Origin: Patescibacteria group bacterium
Lineage (GTDB): Bacteria > Patescibacteriota > Microgenomatia > UBA1406 > GWC2-37-13
DNA: 36,060 nucleotides
NCBI GenBank assembly: GCA_026416375.1
Contig: JAOAFI010000045.1
Location: 1 to 36,060 of the forward strand
Reading direction: 5' to 3'
Positions 22,838 to 29,935 of this stretch are shown one piece after another (the stretch's first letter is position 1; each line of letters begins with the position of its first letter). The notes below the pieces were generated by a model. That model saw only the letters and a program-made list of their open reading frames with translations, was not told the DNA's origin and did no database searches. A program made the translations under genes and the position numbers.

Positions 22838-23866
22838 ATGTCTAATAATTTTTTTTCTTTGGAATTTTCAGAAAAATATATAAAAATAATTGATTTAAAG
22901 AAAACGGATAATAATCAATATGAAATTGATTATATTGGAAAAATTAATATTGTTGATGGTTTTTATACTTCTGATTTAGAAGATAAATTAATTCTTCAAT
23001 CAGAAGAAATAAAAAAAATAATTTCAAGCTTAGGAATTAATAAAAAAAATGTAACAATTTCTTTATCCGATAATTTTGCTTATCATCAAATAATAGAAAT
23101 GCCTATATTAAAAGAAAAAGAGCTTATATCAGCTATTAAATATCAAGCTGATCAATTTATTCCTATACCAGTTCAAGAGGCAAATATTGATTTAGAAATT
23201 ATCAAAGAAGATAAAAAAAATAAAAAATTATCTATTTTTGTTGTTGCAGCATCAAAAAAAATTATTGAAAAAATTCAAAACACTATTGAACTTTCTGGTT
23301 TTATTCCTGAATCAATAGAAACTCAAACTTCTTCTTTGTCTCGATTTGTTAGTTCTTTTTATAAAGAAATATTAAATAATTATTCTTATATTAAAGATTT
23401 TCTTATTATTAATTTAAACAATAGTTTTTCTAATTTTTGTTATTTTGATGAAAATCCTATTATTCTTAAAAAAATTTATGATATTTCAATAGGATATGAT
23501 TTGTTTTTAAAAGAAATTATGATTAATCTAAATTTGAATAAAGAAAAATCAATAAATATTTTAAAAAATTATAAAATTAATCAACAATCAAGTTATCCTG
23601 TTGATAAAATCATAAATCCTATATTAAATGAATTTATTTTAGAAATAAATCGTTTTTTCGCTTATAAAAAACCTTCAGGAATATTTTTTGTAGGAAATAT
23701 TATGGATTTTCCTTCTCTGATTGATCTTTTAACAATTAATCTTAAAGATAAAACTCCAGTATCAATAATTAATCCAATGATTCTTTTTAAAAAAAACTCT
23801 ATTCTTGAAACTTTAAAAGATGAATTGCCTTTTTATTTTTCAGTTATGGGAACTAATTTAAGATGA
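22838..23866 (+). CDS. pilM: Type IV pilus assembly protein PilM
   Basis: 342 aa, the usual size. It is an actin-like cytosolic protein: LEFSEKYIKIIDLKK at the N-terminus, then PILKEKELISAIKYQADQFIPIP (the PilM-typical stretch around F-I-P), EANIDLEII, VVAASKKIIEKIQ, and FLIINLNNSFSNFCYF for the second phosphate loop. PilM binds the cytosolic tail of PilN and forms the ring linking the motor to the envelope complex. The third actin loop (GIFFVGNIMDFPSL) is weakly conserved. It overlaps pilN by 4 nt. Confidence 0.9.
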   Translation: MSNNFFSLEFSEKYIKIIDLKKTDNNQYEIDYIGKINIVDGFYTSDLEDKLILQSEEIKKIISSLGINKKNVTISLSDNFAYHQIIEMPILKEKELISAIKYQADQFIPIPVQEANIDLEIIKEDKKNKKLSIFVVAASKKIIEKIQNTIELSGFIPESIETQTSSLSRFVSSFYKEILNNYSYIKDFLIINLNNSFSNFCYFDENPIILKKIYDISIGYDLFLKEIMINLNLNKEKSINILKNYKINQQSSYPVDKIINPILNEFILEINRFFAYKKPSGIFFVGNIMDFPSLIDLLTINLKDKTPVSIINPMILFKKNSILETLKDELPFYFSVMGTNLR

Positions 23867-24453
23867 GAAAAAAAACAATTAATCTTATTATTAATCGTGA
23901 AGACTATCAAAAATACGAAAATTTTTTTATTCTTTTTAAAAAAATTGTTTTTGTTTTTTTTATTATTTTTATTATTGTTTTTTTTTATTTTTTTATTAGA
24001 TTAATAAATCTTAATAAACAAATCAAAGATTATAATTCAGAAAAAATAAATCTTTTAAAAATTATTAATGAAAATACAGAAAAATTTGTCAAAATAAATT
24101 ATTTGAGATCAAAATATTATGATTTTAAAAATTTTATAAAAGAAGACTCTAATTCTTATTTTTATTACTCACTTCTTAATGATGCATTAACAAAAAGTTC
24201 AGAATCTGCAAACATAAAAGAATTTAATATTGATAAAAATAGAAATGTAGATTTTACAATTGCTTTTAATGATTTTGAAAGTTTACGAGATTTTTTTCAA
24301 TTTATTGAATCTGATATTTTTTTAAAAAATTTTGAAAAAATATTTTTAAAAAATTTTTTAGTTATTGGAGCAACAGAAAACAGAAGTGAAAATTATCAGC
24401 TTTCTTTTTATGGAAAATTTTTTCCTTATGAAAAAATTTTAAATAACAATTAA
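23863..24453 (+). CDS. pilN: Type IV pilus protein PilN
   Basis: 196 aa. A short cytosolic N-terminus with TINLIINREDYQKYE (the position of the PilM-binding INL motif), one strong membrane segment at about 25-48, a coiled-coil-like region, and a ferredoxin-like periplasmic domain. Identity rests on the INL motif, topology, and the place between pilM and a PilO-like gene. Size and order are as in other pilMNO groups. Confidence 0.82.
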   Translation: MRKKTINLIINREDYQKYENFFILFKKIVFVFFIIFIIVFFYFFIRLINLNKQIKDYNSEKINLLKIINENTEKFVKINYLRSKYYDFKNFIKEDSNSYFYYSLLNDALTKSSESANIKEFNIDKNRNVDFTIAFNDFESLRDFFQFIESDIFLKNFEKIFLKNFLVIGATENRSENYQLSFYGKFFPYEKILNNN

Positions 24454-24457
24454 AAAT

Positions 24458-25162
24458 ATGAAAATAAAAATAAAGCCATATCTTTATAACTTAATAAAGC
24501 TAAATATTTTTTATATTTTTTCTTTTATTTTTTTATTTTTTCTTTTTCTTTTTGTTTTAATATTTTCAACTATTAGAATAATTAATTTAAATAATTATTT
24601 AAACAATTTAAAAAATGAAGTTAATGATTTAAATAACAAAGTTGTTTTTTATAATTATGATGAAAATAAAAAAGAAAGAATAGAAGAATCAATAAAAATT
24701 TTAAATACTCTTCTTCCAAACATAGAGGATTATTTTTCTATAATTTATTCTCTTGAAAGATTGTCTATAAAGACTGGTTTTACAATTGTTAATTATTCAA
24801 TCGATACTTCTCAAATATTTTCAAATAGATTAAAAATTTCCGCTGAAGGAATTGGAGACAGTCAATCTTTTTTAAATTTTTTAAACGAATATAATTTTTC
24901 AGGAGCCAGACTTATAACATCAGATAAGGTTGAATTTAACAATGAAAAAAGCGGCTTAATAAAAATCAATCTTACTTTTTATCATAAAAACAATAAACAA
25001 AACTTTCAAAATACTGATCAACAATATTCTAATTTAGAAAAGAATATAGATAATATATTGATAGATATTGAAAAGATAAAACAAAAAGTTAATTTTGATT
25101 TTTTAGCAAATGAAGAAAATATAATTGTTAATCCTCCTAAAAAATCTAATCCATTTGAATAA
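24458..25162 (+). CDS. pilO: Type IV pilus protein PilO-like
   Basis: 234 aa. Short N-terminus, membrane segment at about 13-40, then coiled coil (NNYLNNLKNEVNDLNNKVVFY) and a periplasmic domain with TLLPNIEDYFSIIYSLERLSIKTGFTIVNYSI, the common PilO pattern of paired regions before a beta domain. The C-terminal ~60 residues are Asn/Gln/Lys-rich and probably disordered. PilO pairs with PilN across the periplasm; these cells may lack an outer membrane, so the partner complex could differ from that of Gram-negatives. No PilP or PilQ follows. Confidence 0.78.
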   Translation: MKIKIKPYLYNLIKLNIFYIFSFIFLFFLFLFVLIFSTIRIINLNNYLNNLKNEVNDLNNKVVFYNYDENKKERIEESIKILNTLLPNIEDYFSIIYSLERLSIKTGFTIVNYSIDTSQIFSNRLKISAEGIGDSQSFLNFLNEYNFSGARLITSDKVEFNNEKSGLIKINLTFYHKNNKQNFQNTDQQYSNLEKNIDNILIDIEKIKQKVNFDFLANEENIIVNPPKKSNPFE

Positions 25163-25170
25163 TTTTTTGT

Positions 25171-25176
25171 TATAAT
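25171..25176 (+). promoter_or_regulatory. -10 element for rpmF-nusB-rnc
   Basis: TATAAT ends eight bases before the rpmF ATG, giving a leaderless or nearly leaderless mRNA. No clear -35. Confidence 0.5.
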
Positions 25177-25184
25177 TTTATTAT

Positions 25185-25334
25185 ATGACACCATTACCAA
25201 AAAGAAAATTTTCAACTCAGCGAAGCGGAAAAAGAAAAAATACCAGAGCAAGATCTCTTCCTAATTTAATAAAATGTGGAAATTGCGGTAAGATGAAGAT
25301 TCCTCATCGTATTTGTAAATATTGTAATAAATAA
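25185..25334 (+). CDS. rpmF: 50S ribosomal protein L32
   Basis: 49 aa, too short for many ORF filters. It starts MTPLPKRKFSTQRSGKRKNT, the basic L32 N-terminus (normally AVPKRKTSxSR), and has the zinc-ribbon pair CGNCG and CKYC with PHRIC between. L32 sits on the large ribosomal subunit near the peptidyl transferase region. It ends one base before the nusB start. Confidence 0.95.
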   Translation: MTPLPKRKFSTQRSGKRKNTRARSLPNLIKCGNCGKMKIPHRICKYCNK

Positions 25335-25335
25335 A

Positions 25336-25686
25336 ATGGATCCGCGCCATAAAAAAAGAATAAAAATTGTTCAACAGCTTTATAGCGAGGAATTTTATCC
25401 TCAACAAAATCTTTTATTAAAAACAAAAAATATTATTAAAAATGAAAAAAAAATAATTGATGTTATAAAAAAAATTACTTTAAAATTTCCTATAGAAAAA
25501 ATTGCAAAAATTGATATGGCTATTTTAAAATTAGCTATTTACGAAATTCTTATTGAAAAAAAACAGCCTAAAAAAGTAATTATCAATGAAGCTATTGAAT
25601 TAGCTAAAGAATTTGGCGGAGAAAAATCATATGCATTTATTAATGCAGTTTTAGGCAAAGTTATTGCAGAAAAAAACAACATATGA
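25336..25686 (+). CDS. nusB: Transcription antitermination factor NusB
   Basis: 116 aa, short compared with the ~140 of E. coli NusB. All-helical pattern with RIKIVQQLYSEEF, FPIEKIAKIDMAILKLAIYEIL and PKKVIINEAIELAKEFGGEKSYAFINAVLGKV, the last being the best conserved NusB segment. NusB with NusE binds boxA in rRNA leaders and supports antitermination. Overlaps rnc by 4 nt. Confidence 0.93.
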   Translation: MDPRHKKRIKIVQQLYSEEFYPQQNLLLKTKNIIKNEKKIIDVIKKITLKFPIEKIAKIDMAILKLAIYEILIEKKQPKKVIINEAIELAKEFGGEKSYAFINAVLGKVIAEKNNI

Positions 25687-26378
25687 AAGATTATTTAGAA
25701 TTACAAAAAAAAATTAATTATATTTTTAAAAATATTTCTTTTTTGAAAAATGCTTTTGTTCATCGTTCATATTTAAATGAAAACAAAAATTATCCTCTTC
25801 CTTCAAATGAAAGACTTGAATTTTTAGGAGACAGTGTTTTATCTCTTATTACTTCAGTTTATCTTTTTAAAAATTATCCTCATTTAAAAGAAGGAGAATA
25901 TACAGAGATAAAAAGTATTATTGTCAAAACTGAAAGTTTAGCTCAAGCAGCTTTGTCTATTGGTTTAAATGAATATTTGCTTTTGTCAAAAGGAGAAGAA
26001 AAAATGGAAGGTCGTAAAAACAAAAATATTTTAGCTGATTGTTTTGAAGCTTTGATTGGTGCAATTTTTCTTGATTCAAATTTTGAAAACAGTTATCAAT
26101 TTGTAGTCAAATTTTTATTTGATAAAAAGCTTGATGAGATTATAATAAGCAAAGAATATCAATCTTTTAAAACTCGTCTTCAAGAAAAAATTCAAGCAAA
26201 ATATAAATCTCTTCCTAAATATGAAGTTCTTGAAGAAAAAGGGCCAGAACACAAAAGAGTTTTTAAAGTTGGCGTTTTTTTTAATGGAAAAAAATATGCT
26301 GAAGGAATTGGATATTCTAAAAAAGAAGCTGAAGAGCAGGCAGCTAAAAAAGCCTTTGTAAATTTTAAAAATTTATGA
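25683..26378 (+). CDS. rnc: Ribonuclease III
   Basis: 231 aa. The signature NERLEFLGDSVLSL (about 42-55) with catalytic Glu and Asp is followed by DCFEALIGAIFLD, which carries the second Asp and Glu. A dsRNA-binding domain (SFKTRLQEKIQAK to SKKEAEEQAAKKAF) ends the protein. It should process the pre-16S stem at 9153/10776; Cas12d systems with scoutRNA are reported not to need it for crRNA maturation. Ends with TGA. Confidence 0.97.
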   Translation: MKDYLELQKKINYIFKNISFLKNAFVHRSYLNENKNYPLPSNERLEFLGDSVLSLITSVYLFKNYPHLKEGEYTEIKSIIVKTESLAQAALSIGLNEYLLLSKGEEKMEGRKNKNILADCFEALIGAIFLDSNFENSYQFVVKFLFDKKLDEIIISKEYQSFKTRLQEKIQAKYKSLPKYEVLEEKGPEHKRVFKVGVFFNGKKYAEGIGYSKKEAEEQAAKKAFVNFKNL

Positions 26379-26390
26379 TATATTTATATT

Positions 26391-26651
26391 ATGGCTACAG
26401 CAATTAGACTTTATCGGATTGGAAAAAAAGATCAACCTTATTACAGAATTGTTGTTGTTAATAAGCGCTATAAAGCTAATGGTAAGTATATTGAAGAAAT
26501 TGGTAAATATCATCCTTTAAAAGAACCAGCTCTAATTGAGCTTAATCAAGAAAGATTTGATTATTGGGTTAATTGTGGAGCGATTATTTCTGAAGGTTTA
26601 GCTAAAGTTTTAAAATATAAAAAATCCTTAGAAAAGAAAAAATCCCCTTAA
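26391..26651 (+). CDS. rpsP: 30S ribosomal protein S16
   Basis: 86 aa. The N-terminus TAIRLYRIGKKDQPYYRIVV and GKYIEEIGKYHPLKEP are typical of S16. It has its own -10 (TATATT at 26379-26384 ending six bases before ATG), so it may be leaderless, and it starts 13 nt after rnc. The last codons (KKSP) run into repeat copy B. Confidence 0.97.
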   Translation: MATAIRLYRIGKKDQPYYRIVVVNKRYKANGKYIEEIGKYHPLKEPALIELNQERFDYWVNCGAIISEGLAKVLKYKKSLEKKKSP

Positions 26652-27002
26652 CTTATAACCTCCAACTTCTATCTTCCATCTTTAACCTTCTATCTTCCAC
26701 CTTCTAATGTATAACATATAACACTAACTATTAATTTTTAATTTTAAATTTTTAATTTCTATTAAATTATTAATTTATTAATTATTAAATATTAAATAAA
26801 AATTAAAAATTAATTTATTAAAAATTAGTTTATAAAGTTTAGCGGGTTTTGAAAGTTTTGCTGAAGACTGTTCTTGGGAGGACTGTCCTTAGTTTATTTA
26901 GCGGGTTTAGAGGGTTTTGAAAGTTTTGTCCGTTAACTGGCGGATGAGTTTTGAGTTATTATTAGTTTCTTTGAGATTTAATATTTATGATTTAATATTT
27001 CT
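26648..27002 (+). repeat. Modular intergenic repeat, copy B (7-bp units)
   Basis: It begins at the rpsP stop. 7-bp units read CTTATAA, CCTCCAA, CTTCTAT, CTTCCAT, CTTTAAC, CTTCTAT, CTTCCAC, CTTCTAA, TGTATAA, CATATAA, CACTAAC. AT-only units follow, then GTTTAGCGGGTTT blocks, a palindromic AGGACTGTCCT, GTCCGTTAACTGGCGGA and a GAGTTTTGAGTTATTATTAG end. No gene is seen. It lies between convergent rpsP and recG. Module order is the same as in copies A and C. Confidence 0.82.
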
Positions 27003-29057
27003 TTAATCCTTGCTTATTTTTTCCAATTCAAATTTAGAAAGCCTTTTTTTTAATTCTTCAAAATTATCAAGTTTTTTATGATTAAAAAAATAATTAATAG
27101 CGTTTTTTGTTTTTTCAATAAGGCTAAAATCAGAAAAAGAAGCAATTTTTAAATCAACAAATCCATGCTGTTTTGTCCCATATATATCTCCTGGGCCTCT
27201 TATTTCCAAATCTTTTTGAGCAAGTTCGCTTCCGTTTGATATTTTGGCAAAAAGTTTAAGCCGATTGACAATATTTTTATCTTCTTTTTCAGTAAAAAGA
27301 AAACAATATGATTGTTTATCATTTCTTCCCACTCTTCCTCTTAATTGATGAAGCTGAGCTAAGCCAAATCTCTCCCCTGCTTCAATCAAAATTATTGTTG
27401 CTCCGGGAATATCAACGCCAACCTCAACCACAGGCGTTGTCACTAAAATATCAAATTTTTTTTGAGCAAAATTTTTCATTATTTCTTCTTTTTCTTTTGA
27501 TTTCATTTTTCCATGAAGAAGAGCCAGCCTAAATCCGGAAAAAATCTTTAAAAGCGCTTGGTATTCTTTTTTAGCAGCTTTTACTGAGCGCATTGTTTCA
27601 ACTTCTGATTCTTCAATTAGGGGGCAGACAATAAAAACTTGAGCTTTAAAATTTTTTATTTGATTTTTAATCCATTGATAGCAGTTTTCTCTTTTTGATT
27701 TTGGCACGTAAAAAGTTTTTATTGGCAGTCTTCCTTTTGGCATTTGTAAAATAGTTGAAAAATCAAGCTCTCCGTACAAGGTTAAAGCGACTGTTCTGGG
27801 AATAGGAGTGGCTGTCATTGTTAAAAGATGAGGATTTAGTCCTTTTGCTTTTAATTCAGCTCTTTGTTTTACTCCAAATCTATGCTGTTCATCAACTATC
27901 ACAAGCGACACTTTTTGATATTGATTTTTTTTTGAGATTAAAGCATGAGTTCCTATTACAATATCAGAGTTAATTTTTTCTTTGATTTTTTTATTAATTA
28001 TTTTTTTACTGCTTGTCAAAAGAGATATCTTTGGTTTTTCATTATCCGGCAGGTAGCTAAAAATTTTTTCAAAAGTTTGGTAATGCTGTTGAGCCAAGAT
28101 TTCAGTTGGCGCCATAAAAAGAGTTTGGAAGCCGTTTAAAAAATTAAAATAACAAGCTAGGCCAGCGACAATAGTTTTTCCGCTTCCGACATCTCCTTGA
28201 AGAAGCCGATTCATAGGAGATGATTTTTGAAGATCAAAAAGTATTTCTTTCCAAACTTTTTGCTGATCAGATGTTAATTTAAATGGAAGCCGGCTGATAA
28301 AAAAGTTTATTTTTTCTTTGATTTTTTCATCAAAAACAAACTGTTGATTTACTCTTTCTTTTTTCCAATTTTCTTTGACCAAGGCTGAAGAAAGCTGAAT
28401 TAAAAAAAACTCATCAAAAGCAAGTCTTTTTCTTGCTTTTTTAAGATTTTCTTTTGATGAGGGAAAATGAATTTGTTGATAAGCCTGATTTTCAGCTATT
28501 AAATCATTAAAATTGATTATTTCTTCAGGCAAAATTTCAGGTATTATTATTGATTCCAAAACAGTTTTTATTTTTTCTCTAATTGTTTTTGAGGATAAGC
28601 CTTTTTTTTCAGGATATATTGGGATGATTCTTCCAGTGTGGATTTTGCTTTCTCCAAGTTCATATTCAAAAGGCGCAAGAGTGATTTTTCTGCCGTATTT
28701 TTCTACTTTTCCGCTGATTGAAACTATTTGATTTTTTTTAAAGAGATTTAATAAATAAGGCTGATTGTAAAAGATTGCTTCAATTTTTCCAGTATCATCT
28801 TCAATAATAAATATTTGAATTTTTAAACCAGAGCGGGCAATATTTTGTTTAATATCAATGATTTTTCCGCAGATTGTTATTTTTTCTTCAGGCTGAAGAA
28901 AAGCAATTTTTGAAACAATTGAATAATCCTCATAACGGAATGGAAAATAATTAATAAGATCAAAATAAGTATTTATTCCAAGAGATTTTAATTTTTTTAT
29001 TGTCAGCGGACTTGTTTTTGGAAGAGACTCAATTTTTATATTTTCTTCTTGAATCAT
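27003..29057 (-). CDS. recG: ATP-dependent DNA helicase RecG
   Basis: 684 aa, normal length. The N-terminal wedge/OB domain contains ITICGKIIDIKQNIARSGLK. The helicase core has Walker A GDVGSGKT, DEQH box VVDEQHRFGVKQR, TATPIPRTVALTLYG, and GVDIPGATIILIEAGERFGLAQLHQLRGRVGR of motif V/VI. RecG reverses stalled forks and branch-migrates Holliday junctions. The C-terminus has the usual DLEIRGPGDIYGTKQHG segment. It follows the 36-aa membrane peptide gene closely. Confidence 0.96.
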   Translation of the reverse strand: MIQEENIKIESLPKTSPLTIKKLKSLGINTYFDLINYFPFRYEDYSIVSKIAFLQPEEKITICGKIIDIKQNIARSGLKIQIFIIEDDTGKIEAIFYNQPYLLNLFKKNQIVSISGKVEKYGRKITLAPFEYELGESKIHTGRIIPIYPEKKGLSSKTIREKIKTVLESIIIPEILPEEIINFNDLIAENQAYQQIHFPSSKENLKKARKRLAFDEFFLIQLSSALVKENWKKERVNQQFVFDEKIKEKINFFISRLPFKLTSDQQKVWKEILFDLQKSSPMNRLLQGDVGSGKTIVAGLACYFNFLNGFQTLFMAPTEILAQQHYQTFEKIFSYLPDNEKPKISLLTSSKKIINKKIKEKINSDIVIGTHALISKKNQYQKVSLVIVDEQHRFGVKQRAELKAKGLNPHLLTMTATPIPRTVALTLYGELDFSTILQMPKGRLPIKTFYVPKSKRENCYQWIKNQIKNFKAQVFIVCPLIEESEVETMRSVKAAKKEYQALLKIFSGFRLALLHGKMKSKEKEEIMKNFAQKKFDILVTTPVVEVGVDIPGATIILIEAGERFGLAQLHQLRGRVGRNDKQSYCFLFTEKEDKNIVNRLKLFAKISNGSELAQKDLEIRGPGDIYGTKQHGFVDLKIASFSDFSLIEKTKNAINYFFNHKKLDNFEELKKRLSKFELEKISKD

Positions 29058-29066
29058 GAATATGTT

Positions 29067-29177
29067 TTATCGCAAAAATAAAGGCAAAATTGATGATGCG
29101 ATAAGCAAAACCGATGAGATAATAATAATTATTTTTAATAGCATTTCTTTTGTTATTTTTTTCTTAAATATTTTCAT
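29067..29177 (-). CDS. 36-aa single-span membrane peptide
   Basis: A small frame between the nuclease gene and recG: a basic N-terminus (MKIFKKKITKEMLLK) and one hydrophobic segment (IIIIISSVLLIASSILPLFL), ending in Arg. It begins 13 nt after the thermonuclease stop and ends 10 nt before recG, so it fits an operon. The composition is that of a real inner-membrane peptide with positive-inside topology. No function is recognised; small membrane proteins like this are easily missed in AT-rich DNA, and a chance frame is not excluded. Confidence 0.5.
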   Translation of the reverse strand: MKIFKKKITKEMLLKIIIIISSVLLIASSILPLFLR

Positions 29178-29190
29178 TTTTTATAAATAT

Positions 29191-29880
29191 TTAATTTGCT
29201 GGACAATCTTTTGATTTTTTAAAACCAGCCTGCTGAGCTTCTTTTTCAGTACAAAACCAGCGGTCGCTTGTTCCCCTTTTAATAGTTATTTTATCATAAT
29301 TATAGCAGTCTGGAGTATGATAAATTCTAGTGTTATCTGCTTCCCGATAGTTTCCTTTAATAAGACATCCTTGTTTTTCTGTCTGGCACAAACTTGACCA
29401 GACTCCTCTTTTTAAATCTTTTGCCTTTTTTTCTGCTTTTTCAATTAACAGCAGTTCTTTGGATGGATTTTTTTTATCATTTTCAAAATAAGCAAATCCT
29501 TCCTCAACAACTGTTTCGTTGATAAAAATATCATCATTTGTATATACTTGAGCGATAATTCTTCCAAAATTGTCTTTAGCAATTTTTCTATAAAGAATTT
29601 CTTTGTTTAAGACTAGTTCTTCAACTCTTTTTTTTGCTTCTTCAGACAAGCATTCTTCAGGATATTCTGGCGCATTTACTCCATAAAGTCTGAGTTTTTC
29701 TTGACTTTCTGTCTCAATTGTGTCTGCGTCAATGACTCTTGTAATTTTTGTTTTTTCAAAGTTTTGAGGATTTGATTTATTTTTTGTTTTTAAAAGATTA
29801 AATAGAAAATAAAGATTAATGCTTAAACTTATCAAAAGAAAAACTGCCAAAACCCAAATAATTATTTTCTCTTTCTTCAT
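29191..29880 (-). CDS. Membrane-anchored thermonuclease with C-terminal Cys-containing domain
   Basis: 229 aa from the ATG at 29880; an upstream in-frame start at 29931 is rejected because a TATAAT (29893-29888) sits seven bases before this ATG. An N-terminal membrane segment (IIIWVLAVFLLISLSINLYFLF) is followed by a staphylococcal-nuclease domain: TRVIDADTIE, EKLRLYGVNAPE (Arg and Asp/Glu site), and FGRIIAQVYTNDDIFINETVVEEG. The catalytic Arg in RLYG and the Arg in FGR are present. A ~55-aa end (GNYREADNTRIYHTPDCYNYDKI to WFCTEKEAQQAGFKKSKDC) matches the small domain often fused to such nucleases in other bacteria. It probably degrades DNA or RNA outside the membrane, perhaps for nucleotide supply or with the pilus during DNA uptake. 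Confidence 0.88.
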   Translation of the reverse strand: MKKEKIIIWVLAVFLLISLSINLYFLFNLLKTKNKSNPQNFEKTKITRVIDADTIETESQEKLRLYGVNAPEYPEECLSEEAKKRVEELVLNKEILYRKIAKDNFGRIIAQVYTNDDIFINETVVEEGFAYFENDKKNPSKELLLIEKAEKKAKDLKRGVWSSLCQTEKQGCLIKGNYREADNTRIYHTPDCYNYDKITIKRGTSDRWFCTEKEAQQAGFKKSKDCPAN

Positions 29881-29935
29881 ACTCAAAATTATAATAAAAA
29901 AAATAACATATAAAAAGAGGACAGTTCTCAAGAAC

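Noticed and set aside
25018-25251. Minus-strand frame over pilO and rpmF
   Set aside because: It is antisense to two well-supported genes and shows no family motif.
29881-29931. Longer start for the thermonuclease
   Set aside because: A TATAAT promoter element lies in this stretch seven bases before the internal ATG.
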